Shown: positions 1 through 12,989, counted from the first letter of the stretch. The stretch: 64,000 nucleotides of DNA from Nymphaea colorata (GCF_008831285.2 NC_045138.2:3512143-3576142); one strand, 5' to 3'. Made by a program: numbers and translations. The notes: generated by a model not told the origin, from the sequence alone.

Positions 1-3000
1 AATGCATGGGTGCGCTATTCACATCAGCAGTGGGGCCACTGCATGAAGATTGCAGTGGACAGTGGTGGAGCCAGGCCAAATAAAAAAAAAAAAAAAAAAA
101 AAAAAGAGAGAGAAAAAAGAAAAATCAAGGAGGACTGCAGAGATTTACTAAATTTTCTACAAATACTAAGAGGGACATGTCTTATAGACTTTTGCACTTC
201 ATATTTGAAGAAAAAGAGAAGCATAAATTTCAAGCTTTTCCATCCATATGAAGAAAGGCCATTCACTAAGTAATGCTTCTAGGACCACACAAGACATGTC
301 TATTTTGATTTGACCATGGATTAATGCTTCTTCTGTCTGTTCTTGGGGCCTATATCAATTGATTAAATTGTATGAGTGAAGGGCGTCAAGACTCCGAAAT
401 CATTCTCAAGTCGGCCATTCTGATTCATGATCAGTTTAACTTCTCACAGTAAAGATCAGAAGGAAAAGGATGTATGATTAACGTACGTGCGTCATAGTTA
501 CCATTCACACAAGATTTTATGTTGTTGCTTTCAGAGGTTAGGTTAATCTACAGTTCTTAGTTCTTACATAGCGTGTAAAGTTCCTGCTTAGTAGTTGTTT
601 GTTTCTGGCGGACGTCAATTGAAGCAGGTTGATAGTACAGGGGGTTTCATTTAGGGTTAAGCAGAGTAAACATGATCATCTGTGCTAGCTGTTGGTGGTT
701 TGGTGTATGTCGGCAGGCAATATTTTCTCGTGGAAGAGATCCGCTGCTGTTTATAGTAATGGAAAGAAAGATTTGATTTGATTTGACTAGCTAGCTAGCT
801 AGCTGCTTCGATGACCGCCGGCCACCCTCTCCATTTCAAAGATGTGATGCATGGATGAATATCTCATCCCCAAGTCGCCCATCTTTTCAATAGATCAAGA
901 AAATGATGTATCCGTCACTCTCACACTCAGATTAATTATCATCTAGCTACCATTTTATTGTCGCCCTCTGAATACCCAATTGCTTACTTTTGATGAGGCT
1001 CCCTGACCGCTTAAATGATTAAATGATAAAGATCTAATCTGGCGATATGGAGTAATGGTGAAAAAAAGTTGCACGTAGTGCTTTTTTTACTTTTTAGGCT
1101 AATAAAACTTCACTTTCAGAAGACCAAACACATGATGATTTCCTTTAGTTATGATGGAAAAAGGTTTCATGCATCTTCGTCTCACTGAAAAGGTTCAAAG
1201 TAAATTGTATTGATCAGTGTGAATCTATGGCAGTCGAGTGCCAACACTTAGATGATCGACAAAGGCTAATATTTAAGCAAAACCGCTGTGAAGATTTGAT
1301 TGTTTCTGCTCCGTAAGGCTCTCAAGTGTCACCTCCTTTTACCTGGTCCTCGATGCTTTGGTCGATTATTAAGCTCCAGAATATTGATGGCGTCAAGTTG
1401 CCAAACGCTATTTAATGACGTACGGTCTCTTGATGTTTGGCAAACATTGTCAGGTCGATTCTTCACGTGCTGCTGCATTTTCAGCTTCCATGATTGAGTC
1501 TCGATCTTTAATTTCTCCTACTCGAAGCATGCAGTGCTCTCTGGTTCAATCAATCATGGGTGTTCTCCTTCATTTAATCGCGGGTGGCCTACTCATCAAT
1601 GGCGTTCCAGCTCGAAACCGATAATTGGTGGAAAAGAATGGTTCTCCTTTTATGGGGAGTGAATGTCTGTTCAACTAGATCTCTTCATAGTCTCCCTCAT
1701 GAAAGCATCCCCATTTTCATTTTTCCTACTGTTCTTCTTATATCTGCGCTTAATTTGGTGGTCCCTGTTATTCATGGCGTCGAATAGTTTTTTGGATAAG
1801 AAAATCCGGCGACGAGTTTTCGACGTTGGTCTGATCAATCAAGAGTGTCCAATTAGGTCCCACGCCCACTTAAGAAGCAGCACATCAGCCAGTTGCATTG
1901 CCGTCAACTCTACTTTTCTTTCTTCCCTTCTTTGAGTCATTTTCTGTTTGGTAGCAAGTCAGTTCAAGATCCTCCGATTACTCTTAAGTCGGCAGGGACC
2001 GCGGAAGTACAGTCAATTCTCCATGGGCCTCCAAGCTCCATGGCTGCAGTGCCACCTTTAACTTCATCATGCTGTTGTTTTCTGGATGGTAGATGCGTGG
2101 GTGGTGGTGATATCAACAGGCAGATCATCCACTGATCATAACCCTTCTGCTCTGCCATCTGTGTTGGGTCTTCTCATATCTTAATTACAGGCGTTAATTT
2201 GTCTGCTTTCCACGAGTCGGCCCTGCACTGCTCCGATTGATGGTATTTATGCATGAAAGTGATGTTTCATGATTGTAAGTTTTACTCAATATTGTAAAAA
2301 TCGGTTCCGACTCTCCTATCGAAAATCTTAGAAAATCGTGAGTTTCAGAAACAAAATATTTATTTGGAAGGATGAAAATGGGTGGAAAACTGAAATGATG
2401 ATCCAATATGTATCTGCTTTTGTACATTTACACGTTTTCTTGAAGACTATGAAACAACTAAATCATGTAATCGGCCACAAATTTGGGCTACTCAGGATAA
2501 ACCATAACAGAAAAGAGGTTCTAATGCAGCTTAGATGCCTAGAATTTAGAATGCATTCAAGAATTAAAGAATGAAAAGCCGCCTAGCCGTCATTCTAAAT
2601 AAGGATGAACACATGCTCTTTACTAAGACAAATAGTCATTAACTGTACTGTAACTTATAATTAGTGCGTTGTGAGGACAACAGAAACCGATTTGGGGAAC
2701 TTGGGGATCAAATTTCTGCTGGTGTTTACACACGGACTAGTTTCAAGTGACCCTTCTTTAAAAATTATGATCGGGCTGCACCACTTGAAGATACTTTAAG
2801 ACAAGCTTTCCATAATTTCTTGTTGCGGTAAGTAGCACTCAGTCGAAAGTACTTCCATCTCTCTTTTCCTGACAGGTTTGCCAATAAAAGGTGAGGCCAC
2901 TTGCCCGGGAAAGAATTTTCATGAAGTTTAAACGATATTGAGCGCTTACTTCCCAATTCTTACCAAAAATGCATGCCTAATGAGATGATAATGGCAGTAT

Positions 3001-4421
3001 ATACTATATACTCTCTCTCAATCACAAACTCTAAAAGGCTACATGCTTGCCTACAACAAGTAGATATGGATTGCACGTCCTTCTTCACTTGAACCAAATT
3101 GCCCTGCTCACACGCTTTGGTGATGGAGGATGTACCCGTAGCGCAGCTGTGCCTCGAGCTAAAGGCCACAGAACTAGCTAGGACCTAGGCATGCATCTAC
3201 GCGGCCATGGTTGAGAACCTCACAAAATGGTTGAAACAGGGTCTCTGTTTCTTCTTTTTTTCGTTTTCTTCAGCAGAGGGATGCAGTGATTGATCCCGAC
3301 GTTTAACAGACCGCCATGTCCAACGAAGTGAAGTTGGCTCTTAGCGCCCGCTGAGGTACAGCGTGCTGTCCTGTCTGAGCGAACGAACACTTCGCCAACT
3401 ATGAGGATGAAGTCATGGAGTACTTAAATCATGTCCTTTTATAACCTTGGTGTTGCTTTTCTTGTATTTTCTTATCTGTTTGGTGTTGGACCATATGTCG
3501 ACCAGAAGCTTGGAGCCAATGTGCCAACTACACTTCTGACTATACAGAATTTATCTTTTGTCTTCATGAATTTCCCCTTAACGAATCAGAAGACGCAGAT
3601 GCCATGTAAAAGGATTTGCTGTTCTTTTCTTTTAAACTGTCGGGTCGTCTGCGGGAGTCAATTCAAGCATCTTCCCATTGTGGAAATTGTCACCTTCAAG
3701 GAGAAGAACTAGAAGACCAGGAGGAGGAGGAGGAAGGTGGAAGGTGCTAGGTCTCCTTGCACGAGCCAAATTTAAAGTCCTGTTCTTTGAATTTCAGTGG
3801 CATTTAATTATAAACTTGACTTGGATATCATAGATTAACTTTGTACTGTAGCATCGTATCTTAAAATGTTGTGTTCTTGGATGGTTTTATGATCAGTATT
3901 CCATACAATTTTGAGGCACAAATCAACTGGCAGTCATTTGCATTATCCTCAGTTTTAGTTTCTGTGGGACTCCCAATTATGCTTTAGGAAGTCGACGAAT
4001 GGGTTACCAACGATTTCTTCAATCCATTGCATTTTTGGAGTTTGAAGAGACAGAAAAATTAAAGAAGAGAAAAATAAAACAGCTTCTATTCGGGATTAAG
4101 AAACAGTATGAAAAGCAGTTCGTAAAGCCTTCTTTTCTACAAGAGAGTTAAAACAATTTCAATTATAATCAAAATGGTACAAAGCCAGCTGCAGAATATA
4201 TTGTTCTTGCGGCACCAGAGACTATTGTAAGCCACAAGTCCTGTTTCTTGGTGACGACAGAGCATGTTGGGCTGCATCGGGCTCAATGCAAGAGACCACC
4301 AAGTTCAGGCTCTGTCCAGAGCGGGAACAACCTTTGGAGTGAAAGATGCCCTGATATGTTGGTCGGTTCCTTTGGTATATTTACAGCTAATTTGGGGGGT
4401 TTGTCTGTGCTACTACATCTA
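1..4421. other. gene-free stretch, left edge
   Basis: No reading frame here has recognisable protein similarity; the short open frames (all under 100 codons) look like chance. Visible simple sequence includes a poly-A run at 82-105 followed by GA repeats, and a self-complementary CTAG repeat near 786-804. The stretch is AT-rich and carries in-frame stops throughout. It may hold the distal 3' flank of the minus-strand gene ending at 4422, or noncoding RNA that cannot be recognised by eye. Confidence 0.5.
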
Positions 4422-5859
4422 TCATTCTTCATCCTTTTCTTTCGTTTCTGTGGAGATGCTCTGTTCATACACAAGCTGCACAGTCAAGGCTAACAAAATA
4501 ATTCCGAGAACTGCTATCTTCCGCCAGTCAACGGCGGATGAAATGGTGAGAGCATCGATGATGGTGAGCACCAACAGGCCAACCAGCGCCAGATAGATGT
4601 TTCTTCTTATGCTCGACTTGGCACTCCCTCGGGTGACTTCCTTGAGCTTTTTGACTTCCTCCTTGGCATCTACCTTCTTATCCCCTGTGGGTGGCTTGGT
4701 CTTCAGGCTCTTGAAGAAGAGCCCATCGTTCCTTTCCTTCTCCATCTGGTCTTCAAAGTCCTGCAATACTTGGTCGTTCCTCTTGATCTCCTCCTTGTTC
4801 AAACCTGCATCTTCTTCGAAGGCCTGCATCCGACTCTCCAGATTCTCCATGATCTGTTTTGAGTGTGATGAGCCCGATATCAGTATCAGAAGCGTGGGAA
4901 AAAAATTGAAGTGTAATTAGAAAGGCGACTACCCACTATTACAAGTATATTTTGTGAAAATGTTTTGTACTTTTTAGGCTTAACGTTATACTGAAGTTCA
5001 TGGGATTGCGAAGCCAATGAATTCCTGAACTTGGATAACTAGATTGCTATTTAGAAGTTGTTTGGGAGTCCCAAAAGATAAGACTTCACCAATTTAGGCT
5101 GTTTGGCAACTTGTTAGGGAGTCCCAAAAAGTTAGAATTCCACCAATTTTATGTGGGATAAAAAGGCCTAGGAATCCAAACGCAGAGTTCCGGAAAAAGC
5201 ATAGTCCAGATACTCGAGAATCCAAACGATATATTTTCTTAGTTGGGCTCGCGTCAATCAAGTAATGGAATCCACTATCCAGCGTAATCAAGATCAGTCG
5301 TTTTAATTTATCATCACCATCTTTTTCTTTCTTCTTCCTCTGTTTTCACCCTGCAAATATGAAGAAACCCATCACCAATCACCTCCCGGCCGACCATAGG
5401 CGTCTCTGAGTCGACTCAGCCTTCTCTCTTAGGCGCTCCCTCATATATATTTATTTTGAATCTACAGGAAAAGACAAGACAAGATGGGTATGTAAATCTG
5501 ACCCTTGCACTGGCTTCATCGAGTCCCTTGAGCGTTTCCTCTGCTATTGCATCGAACTCGACATTGGCCTCTTCGGCGAACTGTGTCAAGTAGGCAGATC
5601 GCTCGTCCAAGAAGTTGGTGAGCCTGACTTTCTGCGCTTCTATCATGGCCATCTTCGCCAGCAATTCCCGCTTGCGCTCATCTCCTTCCGGCGAAGAAGA
5701 AGAAGGTTCGGAATCCTTCGTGTTGCAGGACACAGTCACAAAACAGTGGTTCCTCTTATTCGGTCGTGGATTTCTGCGGTGAGGGAAGCACCGGTTGGGT
5801 GGATGAAGCGATGGATTCAAGATGACCTTGAGAGCGATCATGTTATTTGGTAGCAGCAC
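4422..5859 (-). CDS. chloroplast-targeted coiled-coil membrane protein, unknown function (2 exons)
   Basis: Two exons: 5859-5503 (119 codons) and 4853-4422 (143 codons plus stop), giving 262 aa. The donor GT is at 5502-5501, the acceptor AG at 4855-4854, and the intron is 649 bp in phase 0; the junction reads ...EASAR/IMENLE... in one frame. Residues 1 to about 45 are basic, Ser/Pro/Arg/Asn-rich and nearly free of acid, as in a plastid transit peptide. Residues about 60-165 are charged and heptad-like, suggesting a coiled coil. Two hydrophobic helices follow at about 204-223 and 231-248, then a short acidic tail. This layout fits a plastid envelope or thylakoid protein with two membrane passes. 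I do not recognise a named family, so the role is open. The start is the first ATG in the exon-1 frame; a second ATG at codon 7 is an alternative. Confidence 0.8.
5056..5260. repeat. 53-bp direct repeat and MITE-like block inside an intron
   Basis: Within the intron of the plastid-protein gene, a segment with the palindrome TTGGGAGTCCCAA at about 5062-5074 recurs as AGGGAGTCCCAA at 5116-5127, giving a period of 53 bp. The flanks carry GTTTGG and, further on, two copies of AATCCAAACG in the opposite sense. This resembles the ends of small DNA transposons, but clean terminal repeats and a target duplication were not found. Confidence 0.4.
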
Positions 5860-6335
5860 AGAAGGAAGAAAGGGCTGGTGATGGATGCTCTTCTGCTACT
5901 TGTATAATTGAATTGCCCATTCCCCCTCTGAAATATTCTGCACCTCTCGTTTCTACAAGTGTTATCAACAATGAGGCATCATTTGGTAGAGCCGTGGAAG
6001 CGAAAGAAATTGTTCAGTACAAGGCACTAGTATTGCAGGTAATAGCTATTGTGCCCCTCATTCAATTCCCCCATACAGAATGCAGAGCCTTAGCTCCCCA
6101 TTTCAAATTCGAAGCTTTCACCTCACTTCAAGAAAACTTTAGCTGCTTATACCAGATTTGACATGACAGATGCAAAGAATTAGGAGGGTCAAAGCAATTC
6201 CTTTACTCGAAGCAATCTCTTTTATGTTGCTAAACTAGTGAGCTTAGGGGGAGATCTACATTGTCTATCAGAAATCATAAACCTCAATCTGATTGGAGAT
6301 AGAGCTACCACGGTTTATTTAGTTGAACTCAGGAC

Positions 6336-6708
6336 TAGGGATGTCAATTGGATACACCATTTATCACCAAGTTTATCAAATGTTTATACATTTAAATTCG
6401 TACTCGAATACAAGTGCAGAAAAGACTATACTATTATCCTAAAGTGTTTTTTAAATTCAGAATGAAAACCCAATCTGAATCTGATTCTTATTTTTACGTC
6501 CCAATTCAAATCCTACTTTTAGATACCCAATTTGATGTATCAAGATTCAACTTTCGAAACGTATACGGTTATAAGATATCAGTGAGAAACTAAAACCGAA
6601 TCCTAACCTGACTATGGTCATATATTTGTTTACCAAGAATACAAGTCTGAATCTGATCGAATGTCATTTCTTAAATTCGAATCCGAGTATGTTCCATTGA
6701 CATCCATA
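6336..6708. mobile_element. probable MITE with 13-bp terminal inverted repeats
   Basis: The left end reads TAGGGATGTCAAT (6336-6348). The right end, reverse-complemented, reads TATGGATGTCAAT (6696-6708), so 12 of 13 bases match. The 373-bp interior is AT-rich with many AATCCGAATC-like words and no coding potential. Size, inverted ends and lack of coding fit a miniature inverted-repeat element, perhaps hAT-like. No 8-bp or TA-type target duplication is obvious, so the superfamily is not assigned. Confidence 0.5.
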
Positions 6709-7604
6709 ATATAATTAGTAGGTGGTTCAAACATGTATTATTTTCAATATATTCACAAACTGGATGCCCGTAAACATTTTAATAAAAGATTATGGGGAAA
6801 TCATGCAGCGATTAATCCATGTGTGCAGTCATATTACACGAGCATTGTTTTATGAATGGTCCTGATCATAGAGTATGAAGATACTGGATGAGGAGATATG
6901 GAAACACGGTTTTTCTTGTTGATTTTGTGGGAAATTTTGGTCTTACGATGAATGAGTCTTTTGTTAAAAGGCTTGATGTATTAATGCCAATACTGGCGTG
7001 GTTGCAAGCGTTTTCCCGTGCATTGATCATATCTAAATCTTTTCTGAAATCCAAATGTGCCTACACTATTTGTATCTCAAATACGCATTTGGAAAAATAT
7101 TAGACCATGAAATGTTTATGAAATTTTAATTTTTTTAAGTAATATTTGCCCAAAAAATGAATTTTTAAGATCTTTCGTCTTTATACGCCTGAACAACTTT
7201 TGCCATCGGTGAGATCACAGGATTATATGTAAGAGGCATGGGTGAAATAATCTGTCGATTACCTACTTGATTGGACTTCAATAAGTTCGGTCAGATTCAT
7301 CAATTTTAAAGAAAAAAAATTCCTCACACTATCATTTAATTTCTAACAATTCTTTTCAATTTTAACAAAATCTAATAATATACCAAACCATAAGCACAAT
7401 GCAGGATCATGAAACATTTTGAAAGGTATGCAAAATATGAAGAAGATACACATTAATGAATTTTGTCTCTAACCAGTAGAAGATTCTGATCTCCTTGCCT
7501 TGGCCGGTAGACCTTGTCAAGTTTACAAATCTCGTGACACAATCTTGGATCTTTAGCTTTATGCTTAACACTGACCTCGCCTAGTAGAAAAGACCAGAGG
7601 GCCT

Positions 7605-7895
7605 AATGAATTGCATAATCTTTTGTCGGTAGCTTTCCACAATGTATTATGAGAATTGGGATTAATTTGCAAGTGTCGCCCAGTAAGTTAAAGAACACGT
7701 CTATTATCAATGGCGGATAAAAATCTCCGATGGCGGCCACATTTGTGTGCAATGAATTGCAGAATCTTTGGTTGGTAGCTTTTTACAGTGTATTATGGGA
7801 ATTGAGACTCATTTGCAGTGTCGCCTAGTAAGTTAGGCAACACTTCTAGTATCAGTGGCAGACAAAAAGCTCTTATGGCTGACATACTTAAGTGC
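7605..7895. repeat. 146-bp tandem duplication, two copies
   Basis: Copy 1 (7605-7750) and copy 2 (7751-7895) both begin AATGAATTGCA and run in parallel throughout, sharing words such as GTAGCTTT, GTGTCGCC and AGTAAGTTA. They differ at several scattered positions, so the duplication is not recent. No coding potential. Confidence 0.75.
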
Positions 7896-9600
7896 ATTGA
7901 TAAAAAAAAAAAGAGAGAGAGAGAGCCGAGAAAAAGGAAATGTATTGACAAAATTGAGTGACAAAGCGTCACCTAGTAGCCAAAAAGGAAAGGAGCAGGA
8001 AAATCCCAAACAAAAAAAAACAAAGAGAGAGTGTGTAGTGACGGAAAATGTTGCTCCAAAATCTTGAACGGTGTCTGAAATGGATGAATGGCTGAATATT
8101 TTGCCGTTGTTGAAGACTTTCGGCCGCTTTGTCCGTAGTAAAAATCTCTTAGTGCTTTGACAGTAGCACCCATCAATTGGATGTGCCATTTGGTGCAACC
8201 TCAAAAGCCTGCCACTGCCACTGCCACTAGCTCGCAGCAGTTGTTCTGCTATATTCTTTGTTCCGAAGGTCTAGATAAGTTTGTTCCCTACTTTAAGAGT
8301 TCCGTCTACTGTTTATTCTCAATAATTAGTTGTCTGTTTATCCACATTTTGAAGCTGGTAAATAGCTCCTTCTTTGCGTCTGCATCTGCACCCTCGAATA
8401 CAAAGATGTCTGCCGACTGCGTAGCTGCAAATTTGTGATGCTAACCGTGTTGAATTTTGGTATATGGTGCTGCCAATTCACTACTAGTGGCAGACAAAAG
8501 ATGGATTTGACTCTCGTTGTTGAGAGACATGGCAGGAAAAGGGGCTCTTTATGGACAGTATGCACAATCACAGCAAACTGATTGTACCCAACGAGGCTTA
8601 GATTTCACCATTCGGAAAGATGATAAAAAAGAAGCAGGCACAGGCAGGCCCCCATCTTGAAGAGCTCATATACAGACTAATTACGTACCAATCAGCAGGA
8701 TGCATTAACCTTCCCATATGGACTGTAACTACAGGAAAGCAACTGACTGAAATATTCGGAGGAAGGTCGACGCAGTGGGACACGAGGGCGACACTCTGCC
8801 AATCCCGGTTTCTTCTAAACTTGATCCCATTATTTAACGTCATTCCTTGGAATACTAAGCGGGGACGGGGCAGCTGGTAAGAAGGCACGCGAGAAAACAA
8901 CCAGAAATTAGTTTTCATCATCTTGACTCCATGCTCTGCTTTTCCTTTCTAGTTTGAGATTTTCAAGTGGAGGCACTGTTTGCATGCGTGAACTACTAAT
9001 TGTTCACTTCGGAAGATACAGTGCATGAATGGCAGTTCGACCCCAAGAAAGTTCTCTCTCAAAATTCTCTGCTTTTTAGCATAAGGTATATATGTCATAT
9101 TGCTGGGGAATAGGAAAGTGGTGAAACACCCAACTGACTGGATTCTGCATTCTTCTGGCCACGAAATTCTGCTCAGTGAGGCTAGAGATTGTGAAGGTTA
9201 CAGTAGCAAGATTGTGGCATCTCATCTCGTGATCAATTAGTCCAAGCTCTGCCAAGAAGCAGCAGTACTAGAATGCCTTGGCCACCTATCTTACGTTGAC
9301 AAGCTGCGATCAGCTTTTGATGCAGCCGTTCCGTACTCTCCTGATTAGGAAGGATTACTTCACTAATCTGCACTCATGGTTTTACAGAGAGGATTCTAAC
9401 TCAGGAAACTGAATCTAACGTGTGTAGGGAAGCTATAGGTATACTCTTGGAAGCAAAAGAACCCATAAATGGACTACACTCTCCGTTGGATCTGCAAAAC
9501 GGATTGGTTCAGGCTTTCTTATGGTCTTCGTCACGAGTGGGAGCTTCACACTGGCACTGAGTAATCTCACTAAGTTTTCTCTTGCCTGTGCGATTTGGCG

Positions 9601-9692
9601 GCAACTTGTGCAGCTCGTGATGAAAGGCGCGATAAATATCAGCAACTTGTGCAGCTCGTGATGAAAGGCGCGACAAATATCAGCAACTTGTA
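9601..9692. repeat. 41-bp tandem repeat, about 2.2 copies
   Basis: The unit begins GCAACTTGTGCAGCTCGTGA. Copies start at 9601 and 9642 and a partial third at 9683. The two full copies differ at one visible base (GATAAATATC against GACAAATATC), so the array is young. Confidence 0.85.
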
Positions 9693-9871
9693 CATTAGGC
9701 TGCTCGCCAACAAGTAGTCTCAAGAAATTTGGGTCGAACGTTCAGTTTTGAACCCGTTTTGCTTCTTCTGATTCTAATGCATCTTGATTCTTATTCCAGG
9801 AACAGGAGATACAGTGTTTTTTTCCTCAAAAGATATCTCTAGAGTTAAGGAAACGAGAAGAAGAGAAAAGC

Positions 9872-10012
9872 TCATCATGCAAAATTAAGAACCAGAATGG
9901 GCGAGAAACGAATAACATTCATCATGCAAAATTAGGAACCAGAATGGGCGAGAAACGAATAACATTCATCATGCAAAATTAGGAACCAGAATGGGCGAGA
10001 AACGAATAACAT
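9872..10012. repeat. 47-bp minisatellite, 3 copies
   Basis: Three head-to-tail units of exactly 47 bp start at 9872, 9919 and 9966, each opening TCATCATGCAAAATTA. Units 2 and 3 appear identical; unit 1 differs at a base or two (AATTAAGAAC against AATTAGGAAC). The array lies about 0.8 kb downstream of the aquaporin stop codon. Confidence 0.9.
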
Positions 10013-10805
10013 TTGGCAGCTGAATGAAAGAAAACACACGTCGTTAGCAGCTCCAAGGAAGAGAGAAAGAGAGAGAAGCTATTGTGGCCAGAACGTGCTG
10101 TCAACAACTCTCTGGTCATGAATTCACGAGAATCCACAGAGAGAGGGAGTAAAGGGCCTACAATTAATATAGGGGAGAGGGTTTATTAATTCCGTCCGTA
10201 TGTTTCATAAATTATTTGGACATTATTTATTGGCAAGGTGGGATCCCCAAAGGGGTCAGCCTTGATGGCATCTTTCTACTCTCCTGCTCCTTCTTGTCCT
10301 ATATATCTTTCTCTTCCATCTTTTTCCAGAAAACTCGCCCTCGTCATTGTAAAAAAGTTGTGGCCGAGCGATAATTAATGGATTCCTCTCATCGCATACA
10401 CAGTAACACAAAGGACCGCATTTCGCCAAAGAAGGGAAAGCAGAATGGACAAAGCCACACCCTATTAAATAAATAGACCAGATTCACAAGTACATGGAAA
10501 GAGAAGAGACCACAGTAGCAAATTCTCTCACTGACGAAAAAAAAGCAGAGATGAAGGGGAGTAATAAAAAACGTAGAAGTTTTATCTACACAGGTTGAGG
10601 TTGGTGGTGTGGGTGGCAGGCTTCTATCTGCAAGACACTTTGACAACATTGACACCTTCCCTGCGCAGATGGCTTTTAGTTGATATCGAGCGATCGTTCA
10701 TCCTTTCCGCGCCCGGCTACCATCATCGCCAATAGAAGAAAAAACAAAAGGAAAAGAAAAGGAAAAGAGACGGATTTTTGGAAAGAAAAGGCAGATATGG
10801 TAGAA

Positions 10806-12880
10806 TTAGACGTTGGGGTTGCTCCTGAAGGAACCAAGAGCCTTGATGGCAGAGGCTCTGAGGATGTATTGGTGGAAGGCAGCAGCAATGGCAGCTCCAA
10901 CGAAGGGCCCCAACCAGAAGATCCACTGCAACCCCAAGAACAAGACACATGTCATCAAATTGGCACCCAATATCAAGATAATGCGTTCAAACTGAAAAGA
11001 GTGGGCAGTGGCAGAAGCAGACAATAAAAAGTGGGTGGGAAGGGAAGGAGCTGGAGCACTTACGTGGTTGTGCCAGGTGGAGTCGTCGTTGAAGATGACC
11101 GCAGCGCCCAGGCTACGGGCAGGATTGATGCCCGTGCCCGTGAGTGGGATGGTGGCTAGATGGACCATGAACACCGCGAACCCAATGGGTAATGGTGCCA
11201 GAACCTGCAGTTTTCACAAAACCACAGAAAAAGAAAGAAGGGCGTAAGCAAGGCCAATCGGTCCCAAACTCCGGCCAAGCCAGATAAGGCTCCGAGACAC
11301 AAGATAAAAGCTAAAGAGAGTCATATAAGATAACACAGTGAAAATGAGAAGACGAGAGAAAGCTGCCCACCAAAAGAACACGCCAGGGCTGGGGAATCCT
11401 ACGACTTTTTATTTCCTAATCCTCGCCTTGCGTAAAAAGCAAAAGGTGAAAGGCTAACGCATTCACTGCAACACAGTGGGCCTTAAAGATGAAGAAATGA
11501 CATCATAATAGTGCAAGGGAAACCTACTACCCATTATAGTACAGAGAGAAAGATAGGAAATTTAGGCCGGAGAAAAGGGTCCTACAGTGTTTCCCTGAGG
11601 CGTTTATGTTCCCAGTCGACGGCATCTGGAGCTGTCAACCTGAACATGAAACCGTAATTCACTCAAGCTGCACCGTGGTGGCGATAATCGAGCCTGATTT
11701 TCCCAGTTTTGCCACCACCAACAACGGCAGAGAAAGAGAGAGAGAAAAAAAAAAGAGAGGAGGGGAGGTCTAGTTTGAGGAGTTGATGCTGTGGGCTTAC
11801 CGGCACATGGGAGTCACGGGCGTTCCTCTTGGGATCGGTGGCGGAGAAGACGGTGTAGACGAGGACGAAGGTGCCGATGATCTCAGCCCCGAGGCCGACG
11901 CCCTTGGAGACACCGAGGGCGAGGAAGTTGGTGCCTCCCCTATACCGGACGTAGTAGGCACTCTGGAAGCCCTTCACCAGGCCAACACCGCAGATGGCAC
12001 CCAGACACTGAGCCACTATGTAGAAGATGGCCCTGATCAGAGACACCTTCCTCGCCAGCAACAGGCCAAACGTCACGGCCGGGTTAATGTGACCGCCTGC
12101 AACACACCAAAACACCCCAAAACCAACAATTACGTCCTCGAACTAGAACCTATAATATAGTAGAACCGGGTCACACAGAAATCCATGCGTTAGTAACGCC
12201 AAAAATTTTCAGCAGAAAGTAAAATAGACAGTTTATTTCTTTCATAAACCTGATCCCCTGTCTTTCCAAGACCATAACACTCTGAAAACTCGGCCACCGG
12301 ATGCATGTATCAAATGAAACACGCGGCCTTCCACTTCCATCCCGACTTATTTTTTCTCTATTTAAGCGAAACCGGCAAAAAGAAAACAGGCATCAGGGAA
12401 GTGGGCGGCCTTCTGGCTTTCCACCCTTTGTTCGTTTTTGTTACATAACACTCGTCGACCACCAAACCCAGTCATCGGTGGGAGTAAAGCAGACGAGAAA
12501 GAAGGTAGAAAGCCCGTCTTGTCACCTGGAGGTGTCCTTTTGTGTGTATGAAAGAGAGAGACAGAGAGAAAAAGACCTGAAATTCCGGCGGTGCAGTAGA
12601 CGAGAACGAAGATCATGCCGCCGAAGGCCCAGGCGATTCCCAGCACGCCAACCCCGGCGCAGGGGTCGTTGGAAGTGGCGAACTGGTGCTTGTAGCCGAT
12701 GACGGTGGCGATGGTGATGTAGAGGAAGAGCAACGTCGCTATGAACTCCGCTATGACCGCCCTGTAGAAGGACCACTTGGTCAGGTCCTCGACGTCGAAC
12801 AGAGGCGCCGGCGGCGGGTCCGTATAGTCCTTGGCCGTGTACCCGGCGCCCTGCTCTGTCACCTCGACCTCCTTCCCCAT
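10806..12880 (-). CDS. plasma-membrane aquaporin, PIP2 type (4 exons)
   Basis: Exons 12880-12577, 12096-11801, 11204-11064 and 10925-10806 give 286 aa. All three introns are GT-AG and match the usual PIP pattern. The protein forms water channels in the plasma membrane as tetramers. Both pore motifs are present: NPA at 106-108 and NPAR at 227-230. The selectivity filter reads F86, H215, T224, R230, the standard water-type PIP set. Other conserved positions are Cys74 in loop A, Ser120 in loop B, His198 in loop D (the residue used in pH gating of spinach SoPIP2;1) and the C-terminal SFRS with Ser279 (phosphosite in PIP2s). The short N-terminus (MGKEVEV) and the Ser-rich tail mark PIP2 rather than PIP1. 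The start at 12880 is the first ATG after a CT-rich leader. Exon 1 is much richer in G+C than its introns. The subfamily member number cannot be assigned. Confidence 0.97.
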
Positions 12881-12980
12881 CCCTCTACCAGAAGACCAAG
12901 AAAGAGAAACCAAACCAGAGAGAGCGAGAGAGTGTGTGTGTGAGGGCTGCTGCTTCTGGTCATGTAGTGCGTCTGGGAAG

Positions 12981-12989
12981 GTATTTATG
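12981..12989 (-). promoter_or_regulatory. TATA-like box of the PIP2 gene
   Basis: On the minus strand the sequence CATAAATAC lies about 100 bp upstream of the aquaporin ATG. It is followed by a pyrimidine-rich leader with long CT runs, a common plant core-promoter layout. The transcription start was not determined. Confidence 0.5.

Larger units (their letters stand above)
5860..10805. other. gene-free stretch with repeats
   Basis: About 5 kb between the plastid-protein gene and the aquaporin gene. No frame has convincing protein similarity. It contains a probable MITE (6336-6708), a 146-bp tandem duplication (7605-7895), a 41-bp repeat (9601-9692) and a 47-bp minisatellite (9872-10012), listed separately. 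The last few hundred bases should include the aquaporin 3' untranslated region, since that gene ends at 10806 on the minus strand. Confidence 0.5.

Noticed and set aside
786-804. CTAG repeat as a regulatory palindrome
   Set aside because: A short tetranucleotide repeat is self-complementary by composition; nothing around it suggests a site.
3431-3712. 93-codon plus-strand frame with a hydrophobic start
   Set aside because: Leucine/phenylalanine richness follows from T-rich DNA; no similarity recognised and upstream sequence does not extend it.
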